Shown: positions 1 to 7,860 of the stretch, piece by piece
Layout of the letters: each line of letters starts with the position of its first letter
Numbering within the stretch: position 1 is the first letter of the stretch
NCBI GenBank assembly: GCA_947383835.1
Contig: CANDEV010000009.1
Location: forward strand, 1 to 64,000
Length of the DNA stretch: 64,000 nucleotides
Reading direction: 5' to 3'
Source: an uncultured Clostridia bacterium
Lineage (GTDB): Bacteria > Bacillota > Clostridia > Oscillospirales > Ruminococcaceae
Program-made: the position numbers and the translations under genes
The notes under the pieces: model-generated
Told to the model about the DNA's origin: nothing
The model's input: the letters and a program-made list of their open reading frames with translations, nothing else
Databases searched by the model: none

Positions 1-2
1 TT

Positions 3-119
3 GAAGCTGTTGAAACTTTGAGTGCGGAAGAAGCCGAAAATGCCCGTAATTTCGGTAAAAACTTTATGGAACTTGTGAACGCTTCGGACGTTAATAAAGA
101 GCTTCAGAAAGCGGGTTGA
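3..119 (+). CDS. C-terminal end of an unidentified protein (partial)
   Basis: An open frame enters from the left edge and stops at the TGA at 117-119, giving 38 residues rich in Glu, Asn and Ala and ending in LQKAG. The stop lies only two bases before the ATG of the next gene, so the two are probably co-transcribed. Too little is visible to name a function. Its position in the mobile element makes an element-encoded accessory protein likely. Confidence 0.5.
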   Translation, partial: EAVETLSAEEAENARNFGKNFMELVNASDVNKELQKAG

Positions 120-121
120 GT

Positions 122-559
122 ATGCGGAAAATTACAAAAAGCGACCTTGAAAAAATTATCGGCACGTCAATTTGCGGATTCTGCATTGAAAAAGCGCGGA
201 GGAAAAATGACAATTCCGACTGCTACGGAATTGCTCTTGGGAAGAATGACCGCGGTGTTTATGTAACTTGGCAATTTCATTTTGATGATGAAATTTCGGT
301 TTACTGGGGTCACTATACCGAGAAGCTCGAAGTTGCTTTGAGGGACTTTTACTGCCGCGACGTTGACGAGAAGCCCGATACTTACAAGGTTACGATTACG
401 GAAATTTCCAAAATGAATGTAATTGTTGAGGCAGCTTGCCGCACAGAAGCGGAGCAAATTGTTTCCGACAAATGGCAGAACAGCGAGTACATTCTTAATT
501 CGGAGAATTTCTGTGATGTGGAATTTGCGGCGGTTGAAGCGGACGAGGTGGAATTATGA
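122..559 (+). CDS. DpnD/PcfM-like mobile element protein
   Basis: A 145-residue soluble protein. The C-terminal ~55 residues (YKVTITEISKMNVIVEA followed by an EAEQIVSDKW helix and a YILNSENFCDVEF strand) fit the pattern I know for the DpnD/PcfM C-terminal domain, found in small proteins of conjugative plasmids and integrative elements of Firmicutes. Its biochemical role is not known to me. The N-terminal half is not recognised. I chose ATG 122 over the in-frame TTG at 116. The stop overlaps the next start as ATGA, a coupled arrangement typical of element operons. Confidence 0.6.
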   Translation: MRKITKSDLEKIIGTSICGFCIEKARRKNDNSDCYGIALGKNDRGVYVTWQFHFDDEISVYWGHYTEKLEVALRDFYCRDVDEKPDTYKVTITEISKMNVIVEAACRTEAEQIVSDKWQNSEYILNSENFCDVEFAAVEADEVEL

Positions 560-756
560 AAGTTGAGGCATATATTCACAGTCTGAAAGACAAGACCACT
601 GACCGCAATGTTTTGGGTGAAGCTGAGATTATACGGAGTATCGGCAATAATCTTTATCTTGCGGAGTGTCGCGGCGTTAGGTGTACTGCTATTTTCAACT
701 TCTTTGACGGGCATTATTATGTTGATGATGTTTACGGAATTGTGAGGGAAAAATAA
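556..756 (+). CDS. Small hypothetical element protein
   Basis: A 66-residue protein with no recognised domain. It starts at an ATG overlapping the previous stop by four bases and is followed after 17 bp by a strong terminator, so it closes this operon. The sequence alternates short hydrophobic strands with charged turns (AEIIRSIGNNLYLAECRG) and contains one cysteine, suggesting a small beta-rich cytosolic protein. Function unknown; assignment to the mobile element rests on neighbours only. Confidence 0.6.
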   Translation: MKVEAYIHSLKDKTTDRNVLGEAEIIRSIGNNLYLAECRGVRCTAIFNFFDGHYYVDDVYGIVREK

Positions 757-773
757 TCACGGCAGGAATTTGG

Positions 774-812
774 GGACTGTTGCTATTGTGCGGCAACAGT
801 CCTTATTTTTTT
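774..812 (+). terminator. Rho-independent terminator
   Basis: A perfect 10-bp stem, GGACTGTTGC (774-783) with GCAACAGTCC (793-802), closes a 9-nt loop and is followed by TTATTTTTTT. It ends the operon of the three genes upstream. Confidence 0.9.
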
Positions 813-834
813 GAAAGTTTCAATAGGTTATGGG

Positions 835-1190
835 GTTATTATAGACCTTTCTAGAATAAAAACCGACTTTATTGATACTCTGCAAAAGAAAGGCGTATGG
901 TTTATAAGTCAAAAATAGAAAATTGATAAGTCCACGCATCATAATGTTTTATGCCGACGATGTTTGCCGTTGTAGCCGAACTGGAGCGCGGATATTTGCT
1001 TGACCGTTAAAAAGAGAATGTTGCTATTGCAAAATTACAAGGGGCAAAAAAACATAGCTGTTCATAAACGGTTATGTGCTGAGCTGTTTCTTCTTTGGAA
1101 GAATAGCGAGATTTCTGCTGTCGGGTTTATGAGTAGAATGAGTCTTAGTAAAAGTACATTTTATCGTAGAGTGAATAAGTTATGCTGTGA
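835..1190 (+). pseudogene. Decayed serine recombinase/resolvase (C-terminal half)
   Basis: Three consecutive frames together spell a serine recombinase. From 835 the frame reads DLSRIKTDFIDTLQKKGVWF, then an in-frame stop and KIDKST, matching the LDRLSR and KGV...IDTST blocks of the catalytic domain. A shift gives MFAVVAELER at about 950, followed by a stop and KENVAIAKLQG. A further shift gives the helix-turn-helix ISAVGFMSRMSLSKSTFYRR at about 1110-1180. The family is normally one continuous ORF with a catalytic serine near its N-terminus. Here the N-terminus is missing and at least two stops and two frameshifts are present, so it is dead. Confidence 0.75.
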
Positions 1191-1225
1191 TTATATAATG
1201 AGTGATTTTAAGTTTTTACCCATTA

Positions 1226-3172
1226 TTATATTTCATCATTTTGTTTGATTTCAGATGTATCTGAGTTTTTATTATATAAATTGCCATAATTTACTGATGT
1301 ATCACACGTTGAGCCACACGATTTTGAACAGGAGAAATCTGCTGTCGAACCAGAAATCTGTAAATTTTTAATATATCTATCTATATTTTCCCCCATTTTA
1401 TGATAATCAGAAGTACCGCGTATAGGGAAAAAATTTTGATAACCCATTAAATTATTGACGTAAAGGACCATGATATTTTTTCTGCCCTGTGGATAATCTT
1501 CAATATTAGTAAAATAATGTAATCCTAAAAATGCATAAATTTTATTTGGTTCTGTGCCGTATATCTTATTAAATGAATCAACAATATCCTTTGACGTAAA
1601 TAAATCAATATTTTTATCGGGAGCTGTATATTCAGACGTAATTGTTAAATTTTTAAAATTGACATTATCTAATTTTAAAGGGGCATTTTTAATATTTTTT
1701 CTCTCAAATAAATTTCTTGTCTGACCAAATTTAGCTTCTTTTATCCAAATTATGCTATCATCTAAACACAAATTTTTCGCGGGGCAATTTATACTAGGTG
1801 CAGGATTAACTATATAGTATTTATCATCGTTTATAACTTTGAAATCTATATCAATGGTGTCATCTGATGTATACCATAAATCAAATGTTACATCTTTTAA
1901 CTTGAAATCATTATCTGAAATTTCATCACAATGAAAATTATATAGGCAAAACTCGTTTTTAATAAGGTTTTCTTTACAGAGTAATTCACGATAATATAAA
2001 GCTTGAATTGAGTGAATCATAAATCTATTTTTTAATGAATATGTTTCTCGCAATGAATCACTCTTAAAATATCCAATTATAGAGCTATAGTCTATCGCAT
2101 AATCCATAGAATTGTTAGAATTTTCTTCAAAAATTTCAGTCATAATATGATATATGTCATCATCTGCTATACTTTTTTCGTTTATTATTAAACCCAATAT
2201 TTCCCATAAGCTTTTATTGTCGTCAGGAATGGTATTTTTAAAATTTAAATATAATGCGGTTGGTATGGAAATATCCATTTTAAAATTTTCTTTTTCAGGT
2301 GTAGCTTTAGATATGTAATTGATTATTTTTGAATATTCTTTTTCAGTAAAATAATATTGATAATAACCTACATTCCGTTCAAACCACAAGAAATTAGCAA
2401 TAAAATTTTTTCTGTAATTTGTTAGTATAGCAGTATATAGACTAACAAATATAAAGGATTTTATAGGATATTGTATTTTCCTAACAGTATCTCGTGTTGA
2501 AGATTTAGGAATATTAGCGGAAAATTTTGTTAAAAAATCCACAATATCTTTTATTTCCTCTTTATTTATATTTCTTTTAATCATTTTTGGGATTTTACCC
2601 ATTATTCCCTTCGAGTAATTTGCGTGAATTAAATACATAATTGGGGGAATATATGTCAAAAAAAGTTCTCTATTTTCATTTTCGACAAATTGGTACAACA
2701 TATTCAAAATAAAAATCATATGTCCTTTTTTGCTATCTGCATCTATATCAAGGTTGTTTATTAAGGATTTAGAAAAAACCTGTTCATTTTCATCATCTTC
2801 ATCTTCCTTATTAAATCCCAAAGTTACATCTTTAATTTTAAGAAATACAATATTAAAATCGTAATAAATTTTGTCTAAATTTATATTAATATTTTCATTG
2901 AGTTCTTTTTTAGAAATAGTAATATTTGGAGAATTAAGATAGTTATTTATTGCCATATTAATAATATCGGCAAGCTTTTCTGATTGCTTATGTTCGGCAA
3001 TAAGATAAAATGTCAAATTTTTCATACATGAAACCTGTTGAGAATTGCTAATATTGTCATTAATTCCGTTGTCATTCAATAGTGCGGACATTACAATATG
3101 TTTGTCCTTTTTTATGTATTCAACAATGTCATCAAAAGCTGTTTCAATGGTGGGAATTTTTTTTTTTTTCAA
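1226..3172 (-). CDS. Large AT-rich hypothetical protein with 13-A tract at its start
   Basis: A 648-residue ORF I do not recognise. It is predicted soluble, rich in Asn, Ile, Lys and Asp, much more AT-rich than the chromosomal genes to the right, and has a Cys/Ser-rich C-terminus (CSKSCGSTC). The open frame begins with TTG at 3172, which has no ribosome binding site. The best start is ATG 3182-3180, preceded by GGAAGG eight bases upstream and a consensus promoter, but it reads M-S-N-I-E-K into a run of 13 A (3157-3169) and stops at TGA soon after. Twelve or fifteen A would join it to the ORF. Either the gene is phase-variable, transcriptional slippage restores the frame, or the base count is an error. 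Convergent with the resolvase relic, divergent from the ATPase gene. Confidence 0.6.
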   Translation of the reverse strand: MKKKKIPTIETAFDDIVEYIKKDKHIVMSALLNDNGINDNISNSQQVSCMKNLTFYLIAEHKQSEKLADIINMAINNYLNSPNITISKKELNENININLDKIYYDFNIVFLKIKDVTLGFNKEDEDDENEQVFSKSLINNLDIDADSKKGHMIFILNMLYQFVENENRELFLTYIPPIMYLIHANYSKGIMGKIPKMIKRNINKEEIKDIVDFLTKFSANIPKSSTRDTVRKIQYPIKSFIFVSLYTAILTNYRKNFIANFLWFERNVGYYQYYFTEKEYSKIINYISKATPEKENFKMDISIPTALYLNFKNTIPDDNKSLWEILGLIINEKSIADDDIYHIMTEIFEENSNNSMDYAIDYSSIIGYFKSDSLRETYSLKNRFMIHSIQALYYRELLCKENLIKNEFCLYNFHCDEISDNDFKLKDVTFDLWYTSDDTIDIDFKVINDDKYYIVNPAPSINCPAKNLCLDDSIIWIKEAKFGQTRNLFERKNIKNAPLKLDNVNFKNLTITSEYTAPDKNIDLFTSKDIVDSFNKIYGTEPNKIYAFLGLHYFTNIEDYPQGRKNIMVLYVNNLMGYQNFFPIRGTSDYHKMGENIDRYIKNLQISGSTADFSCSKSCGSTCDTSVNYGNLYNKNSDTSEIKQNDEI

Positions 3173-3235
3173 TATTGCTCATAGTATGCCCTTCCATTAT
3201 TATAATTTTATATCGCACTGTATAGCTATATTTGA

Positions 3236-3264
3236 ATTATACTATAGTATGTTATAATTGTCAA
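3236..3264 (-). promoter_or_regulatory. Consensus sigma-A promoter of the 13-A gene
   Basis: On the minus strand TTGACA (3264-3259) is separated by exactly 17 bp from TATAAT (3241-3236). Transcription would begin near 3229 and give a ~45-nt leader to ATG 3182. Confidence 0.85.
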
Positions 3265-3437
3265 GCTACAACGTATTCACAAGCTCGAACATAAGTTTAT
3301 TTGATTGCAGCATAAAATTTATGTAACACTTTTTGAGGCGTTTTTTGTTACTTGATATTGCTTTTGATGTAATGTATACTAAACTCAGACAAAACGAATT
3401 AACATCAATAATTTTGAAGATGGAGGTGTATTATCAC

Positions 3438-5204
3438 TTGATAGAAGTTATTAAATCTCGCTTACTTAACGCCAACGCTCCTATTACCTTTGAAAGGATA
3501 GAGAACGGCAGATTTGAAATAACGGGCAAGGAAATCAAAGATCCTGTTATTACAAATTTAATAGTATGCCCCATTAGCGAAATCCTCACCGAGGACAAGC
3601 TCAGCGGGTGCAAACACAAAATTATTAAGGCGTTCATAATTGTTTCGGACGGTCAATCAATTGAAACGCTTTTGTCGCAAGAGAAAGTTTCCTTTACAGG
3701 ATTTAAGGAATTGCTTTTCAGTGTTCCAAAGTACGGCTGCATTTCAGACACGGAATGTAACGCGATATACAAGCTGTTTACGGTCATAGCCTCCTGCGGG
3801 CTGAAATCCGAAACAGTATACAACGTTCCGGGACTTACTCTTGATAACAGGCTTTTTATATTCGATGGTGTTCAAATAGCTGTTCAAGGGGAACATCTGA
3901 TATTAACTGAACGGGAAAAAGCGGATTCTTTAGAAGCTTTCAATATGCTTATGAATTGCTGTACAGAAGAAAAGTCTCTGCTATTACTGGAGATGCTTAT
4001 GACCTCGACAGTCTTTGAGGTGATAAAACAAATGTCCGTTACCGATATGAGAAATTGCCTTCCAACGTTTGTACCGTACTTATATGGCGAAAGCGGCGTA
4101 GGCAAGACTACTATTATAAAAGCATTTTTTTCCGAGATGGACGAATGTAATAGGTTCGTGTCATTAGCGAACGCCACCGCTTCAGGAATACTCAAAAGGA
4201 TTTCCTCAATATGCAGCGGTATGGTTATCGTTAACGACGTTCCCCATACAAGCGCGAATAAATGCTCAAAGAACGCAATGGAATCCCTTGAAGCTGTAAT
4301 TCGTACATACGGTGATATTGGTGCGGAAAAAGTAACGGCTGTAGGAGATATGTGCCAAACACGGGCGTGGGTTCTTGTGACCGCCGAGGGGGTGTTTATG
4401 AGCATCAAGTCCAGCATTTTAAGGACATTGCCCATTGAAATCGAAAAAGGAGAAGTCAATTTTGATGCTATTGAAACATTAAAGTCAAACAAAAGTAAAT
4501 TCAATACGTTAATGCTTTCTTATCTTAAATGGTTTTTCGGCAAAGCCCAACATAACGACGAAGTATGGCAGATAGACAACTTGTCAGAACTCTACAAGCA
4601 ATGCCGCGACGAAATGCAAACGCATTATTGCGCGGTAGAATCGCGAATTTATGACAGCCATTGTCAGATAATGATGTATTTCAAATTATTCAGCGCTTTT
4701 TTTCGTGAAATCGGCATACTGTCAGATAAAATAGCAGAGCTTGAAACCGCGTTAAAAAAGCTTTTACTTGACATTGCAAAGCGACAAATGCTGTATTGCT
4801 ATGAAAATACGCTACATTACCATATTGGAGTTTACTTTGCAGAATTGTTTGAATCCGATAAAATCGGGAAATTAACTCTTATCGGTACTAAAGGGTATTC
4901 CATATGCGGAGATGATGAAAAATTTCAAGCGTATAGGTACGGAAATTATCTCTTTTTTACCGCAAAGCAAAAAAATTCTTTTTTTGAAAGCGTTATAAAA
5001 GCGGCAAGCCATCTTGGATGGTATGCCAAAAAAGACGTAAAAGACGCTTTATTAAAAATGAATATTGTTTGTAACCCTCATAGCAGAGAGCCAACGCAAA
5101 AATGGGTCGGCGGTAATGGTGACAGGATAAAAATAAACCAAAAGGACGTTCATGTCCTTTGCATAAAATTAACTAATTTTGAGGAGGAAAGTCCAAATGA
5201 ATAA
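3438..5204 (+). CDS. P-loop ATPase of mobile-element replication type
   Basis: A 588-residue protein. GESGVGKTT at residues ~217-225 is a Walker A motif and GMVIVNDV at ~261 fits Walker B. A conserved-looking arginine region follows (TAEGVFMSIKSSILRTLPIE). The arrangement resembles DUF927/superfamily-3-like ATPases carried by integrative elements and phages, which act as replicative helicases or primase partners; that role is inferred. The open frame extends to 3333, but GGAGGTG at 3422-3428 lies nine bases before an in-frame TTG at 3438, which I take as the start. The stop overlaps the next gene by eight bases, so the two are coupled. Confidence 0.6.
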   Translation: MIEVIKSRLLNANAPITFERIENGRFEITGKEIKDPVITNLIVCPISEILTEDKLSGCKHKIIKAFIIVSDGQSIETLLSQEKVSFTGFKELLFSVPKYGCISDTECNAIYKLFTVIASCGLKSETVYNVPGLTLDNRLFIFDGVQIAVQGEHLILTEREKADSLEAFNMLMNCCTEEKSLLLLEMLMTSTVFEVIKQMSVTDMRNCLPTFVPYLYGESGVGKTTIIKAFFSEMDECNRFVSLANATASGILKRISSICSGMVIVNDVPHTSANKCSKNAMESLEAVIRTYGDIGAEKVTAVGDMCQTRAWVLVTAEGVFMSIKSSILRTLPIEIEKGEVNFDAIETLKSNKSKFNTLMLSYLKWFFGKAQHNDEVWQIDNLSELYKQCRDEMQTHYCAVESRIYDSHCQIMMYFKLFSAFFREIGILSDKIAELETALKKLLLDIAKRQMLYCYENTLHYHIGVYFAELFESDKIGKLTLIGTKGYSICGDDEKFQAYRYGNYLFFTAKQKNSFFESVIKAASHLGWYAKKDVKDALLKMNIVCNPHSREPTQKWVGGNGDRIKINQKDVHVLCIKLTNFEEESPNE

Positions 5205-6111
5205 GGATTTTAAACAAAAAGAAATGCTTGACATAATTAAGCTTAATGACATAAATAATGAGAATAAAGTCAGATTTGCCTTATTCTCAATAAAAACTCA
5301 ATCCGAAAAGTGCGAACTGCTTATAAACTTAGTGCAATCAATTCCAACAACCTTTTGGATTGAGCTTACACTTGACTGCATTGGTGAAATGTTCGATGAT
5401 AATCAAAAAAAGTTATGTGAACAGATTGCTGCAATTTTTAATGAAAACGAAAATTTTACCAAAAACGATTCAATAAAGCTTTTTAAGCTGATTGAGGAAA
5501 AAGCTGTTTCAATGGGTTTGTATAAAACACCGTTGTCATTGCTTATTCCAAAGGCTGCAAGCTTTTTCAACAAGGCTATCAACGATAATCGTTACAAACT
5601 CTTTGCCGATTACGGACACGTTTATTTTACGTCTGACATTGACGAATTGAAAACTGCTGTTGTTGAACTTAACGAACGTTATGTAAACGGCGGAAGCTTT
5701 GAAATTGTCCGTTGTTACGCTTATCTGCTTACAATAGCGCAATTCAGGTTAGCACATTTGCTATACCCTAAAAGGACTATAGACAATGACACCCTTTTAG
5801 AGGCTTACGAAATTTGCTTTGAGCAATATTGTGATTGTTGCGGTTATGATGACTTAGACAGCGATTGGAAGCCGACAAATTCAAATTTCTATAATTCTTA
5901 CCCCATTTCAAGTATTCCTAAAAGGATACAGGATTTAGACTGTATCGAAATAACCCGCATTTTCGATCCGCATTTATACTACATAGGCGTGGAGCTTCTC
6001 CGCGAGATACACACGGCAGTAAGAGAAGTTTCAGAAAGAAACAGATACGAAAATGAAACTGCCCCTATTGTGTCAAAAAGTTGTCTTTTTGTCATAAATC
6101 CAAGTAATTAA
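5197..6111 (+). CDS. Hypothetical partner of the element ATPase
   Basis: A 304-residue protein starting at ATG 5197, nine bases after GAGGAGG and overlapping the ATPase stop by eight bases. No family is recognised. It is predominantly helical, lacks membrane segments and has a Cys-rich patch (CFEQYCDCCGYDD, residues ~205-217) that could bind metal. The tight overlap suggests production in step with the ATPase, perhaps as a loader or accessory replication protein; this is inference from position only. Confidence 0.55.
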   Translation: MNKDFKQKEMLDIIKLNDINNENKVRFALFSIKTQSEKCELLINLVQSIPTTFWIELTLDCIGEMFDDNQKKLCEQIAAIFNENENFTKNDSIKLFKLIEEKAVSMGLYKTPLSLLIPKAASFFNKAINDNRYKLFADYGHVYFTSDIDELKTAVVELNERYVNGGSFEIVRCYAYLLTIAQFRLAHLLYPKRTIDNDTLLEAYEICFEQYCDCCGYDDLDSDWKPTNSNFYNSYPISSIPKRIQDLDCIEITRIFDPHLYYIGVELLREIHTAVREVSERNRYENETAPIVSKSCLFVINPSN

Positions 6112-6112
6112 T

Positions 6113-6196
6113 GTAAATACGTGCCTTTAGCCGCGACAAGTTTTTGGGAAATGCGAAATTATCTTGTCATAAAAGCTATCACAAAAGCGTATTTAC
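6113..6196. repeat. Nested inverted repeats upstream of excisionase
   Basis: GTAAATACG (6113-6121) is mirrored by CGTATTTAC (6188-6196). Inside, GACAAG (6135-6140) is mirrored by CTTGTC (6163-6168). The pair of nested dyads sits between the replication-type genes and xis-int and could be a protein-binding region or single-strand structure. Confidence 0.5.
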
Positions 6197-6222
6197 GAAA
6201 ATTGAAATATATATAATATAAA

Positions 6223-6240
6223 TAGTGTGATATAACACTA
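6223..6240. promoter_or_regulatory. Candidate operator before the excisionase gene
   Basis: TAGTGTGATATAACACTA is an 18-bp dyad with 16 symmetric positions, placed 26 bp before the xis start and just after an AT-rich TATAAT-containing stretch. The element repressor is a likely ligand, but no such gene is visible in the window. Confidence 0.45.
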
Positions 6241-6266
6241 CATAATATAATCAAGGAGGAATTTAC

Positions 6267-6488
6267 ATGAAAGAAACATTTACAAGCTTCGACCAACTGC
6301 CGATAATGCTGTCGGCAAAGACCGTGGCGAACGCACTGGGAATTTCCGAGAGCAAAGCCTACGAGATTTTCAGAAGCAAAGGCTTTCCCGTAATCGTTTT
6401 GGGCAGGCGCAAGCTCGTTGCTAAGGACAAGCTTATTGACTGGCTCAATAAGAAAGCAGGCTCTGATACCTTTAATTTAGGCAGGTGA
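6267..6488 (+). CDS. xis: Excisionase-type helix-turn-helix protein
   Basis: A 73-residue DNA-binding protein of the MerR-like excisionase family. The motif runs from LSAKTVANALGIS through ESKAYEIFRSKGF to a wing, GRRKLVAKDKLIDWL. Such proteins bend attachment-site DNA and steer the integrase toward excision. AGGAGG precedes the ATG by about seven bases. The stop overlaps the integrase start, the usual xis-int coupling of Tn916-like and related integrative elements. Confidence 0.85.
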   Translation: MKETFTSFDQLPIMLSAKTVANALGISESKAYEIFRSKGFPVIVLGRRKLVAKDKLIDWLNKKAGSDTFNLGR

Positions 6489-7819
6489 GTGACATGGCTA
6501 CTATTCTTAATCTTAAAAAGGAAAATCCTGAGCCAAAATCCGAACCCGAAAAGAAACCGCGCAAATCAAAGTCTGCCAACGGAGCAGGTGGCATACGCCG
6601 TCGTTCAGACGGTACTTATGAAGCGCGTCTTGTTGTAGGCTACCAAGATAACGGCAAGCCAAAGCGGGTGTCCTTTTACGGTAAGACTGAAAAGGAAGTC
6701 AGAAAAAAGCTGACGGAAGCCGTCCACGAAAAGGACGAGGGTACATACTGCGACAAAAACAGCGTTACCTTTTGCGAATGGGTGGAGCGGTGGCTCGAAG
6801 TCTACGCCAAGCCCGGCATAAAGCCCTCGACTTACACAAGCTACAAAACCTATTTAAACGGGCATATCAAGCCGTATTTCCGTAATATCAAATTGCAGGA
6901 CGTTCAGCCCGATATGCTTCAGCAGTTCATAAACAGCAAAACCGTAAGCGGACGTCTTGACGGAAAAAGCGGGGGAAACTCTGCTAAAACCGTCCTCAAC
7001 ATAAGAAATATGATACACGCCGCCTTAAAGCAGGCGCAGATCAACGGATTTGTGAACAAGAACGCCGCCGATTTTGTCAAAGCTCCCAAACAGCAGAAAA
7101 AGGAAATGCGCGTCCTGACGGTTGACGAGCAGGAGGCTCTTATTGCTGCTGCAAATAACGACAAGTACGGTTGTCCCATACTTCTTGACCTCTATACGGG
7201 AATGAGAATCGGCGAGGTACTGGCGTTAAAACGTGAAGATGTTTGTCTCGATGATGAACCTGTAATCCACGTTCGGACAAGCATTAAGCGCGGGTACAAG
7301 GACAGCACAACCGCCAACTATGAGGTATTCAACGATAACGAGGATAACAAAACCGTCCTTATGCGAAGCACACCGAAAACCTTTTCAAGCAAGCGGGATA
7401 TTCCATTAGTTCCCGAGGCTGTGGACGTCATAAAAAGACAGCTTGAAATAATTGAGAGCGACAAGGAAACCGCGGGTATGGCGTACAACGATTACGGCTT
7501 TATCTTTGCAAACGCTATAGGACAACCGTTCGACCAGCGTACATACGCCGACCATTTCAACCGCATTGTAGCTGCGGCTGGAATTGAAAAGGTCATACAG
7601 CTTGGCACTAACGATGTTTCGGTAGGTTTCCATACTCTTAGGCACACTTTTGCAACAAGAGCGGTGGAAAACGGAATGGATATTCTTGTTCTATCGCGTA
7701 TTTTAGGGCATTCAAGTCCTACAACGACTTTGAACAAATACGGACACGTCCTGTACGAGCATATGAAAAGCAGTATGGAAAAGATACGTCCCGTCAAGCC
7801 TAAAAATAATGAAGATTAG
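6485..7819 (+). CDS. int: Tyrosine-type site-specific integrase
   Basis: A 444-residue integrase of the Tn916/phage family. Order: Lys-rich N-terminus, arm-binding domain (GGIRRRSDGTYEARLVVGY, ~35-85), SAM-like core-binding domain (~90-185) and catalytic domain. Active-site residues are the Arg of TGMRIGEVL (~241), HTLRH (~383-387), the His of LGHSSPTTT and the nucleophile Tyr of LNKYGH, all intact. GTG 6485 overlaps the xis stop; ATG 6494 is an alternative start. A perfect terminator follows at once. Intact int and xis suggest the element may still be mobile, provided its left end exists outside the window. Confidence 0.93.
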   Translation: MSDMATILNLKKENPEPKSEPEKKPRKSKSANGAGGIRRRSDGTYEARLVVGYQDNGKPKRVSFYGKTEKEVRKKLTEAVHEKDEGTYCDKNSVTFCEWVERWLEVYAKPGIKPSTYTSYKTYLNGHIKPYFRNIKLQDVQPDMLQQFINSKTVSGRLDGKSGGNSAKTVLNIRNMIHAALKQAQINGFVNKNAADFVKAPKQQKKEMRVLTVDEQEALIAAANNDKYGCPILLDLYTGMRIGEVLALKREDVCLDDEPVIHVRTSIKRGYKDSTTANYEVFNDNEDNKTVLMRSTPKTFSSKRDIPLVPEAVDVIKRQLEIIESDKETAGMAYNDYGFIFANAIGQPFDQRTYADHFNRIVAAAGIEKVIQLGTNDVSVGFHTLRHTFATRAVENGMDILVLSRILGHSSPTTTLNKYGHVLYEHMKSSMEKIRPVKPKNNED

Positions 7820-7826
7820 TTTATTT

Positions 7827-7856
7827 ATATCGTATCCGTTTGCGCGGATACGATAT
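7827..7856. terminator. Bidirectional terminator between int and the HipA-like gene
   Basis: A perfect 12-bp stem, ATATCGTATCCG (7827-7838) with CGGATACGATAT (7845-7856), with a 6-nt loop, followed by T-rich DNA on the plus strand. It lies between two convergent genes. Confidence 0.9.
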
Positions 7857-7860
7857 TTTT

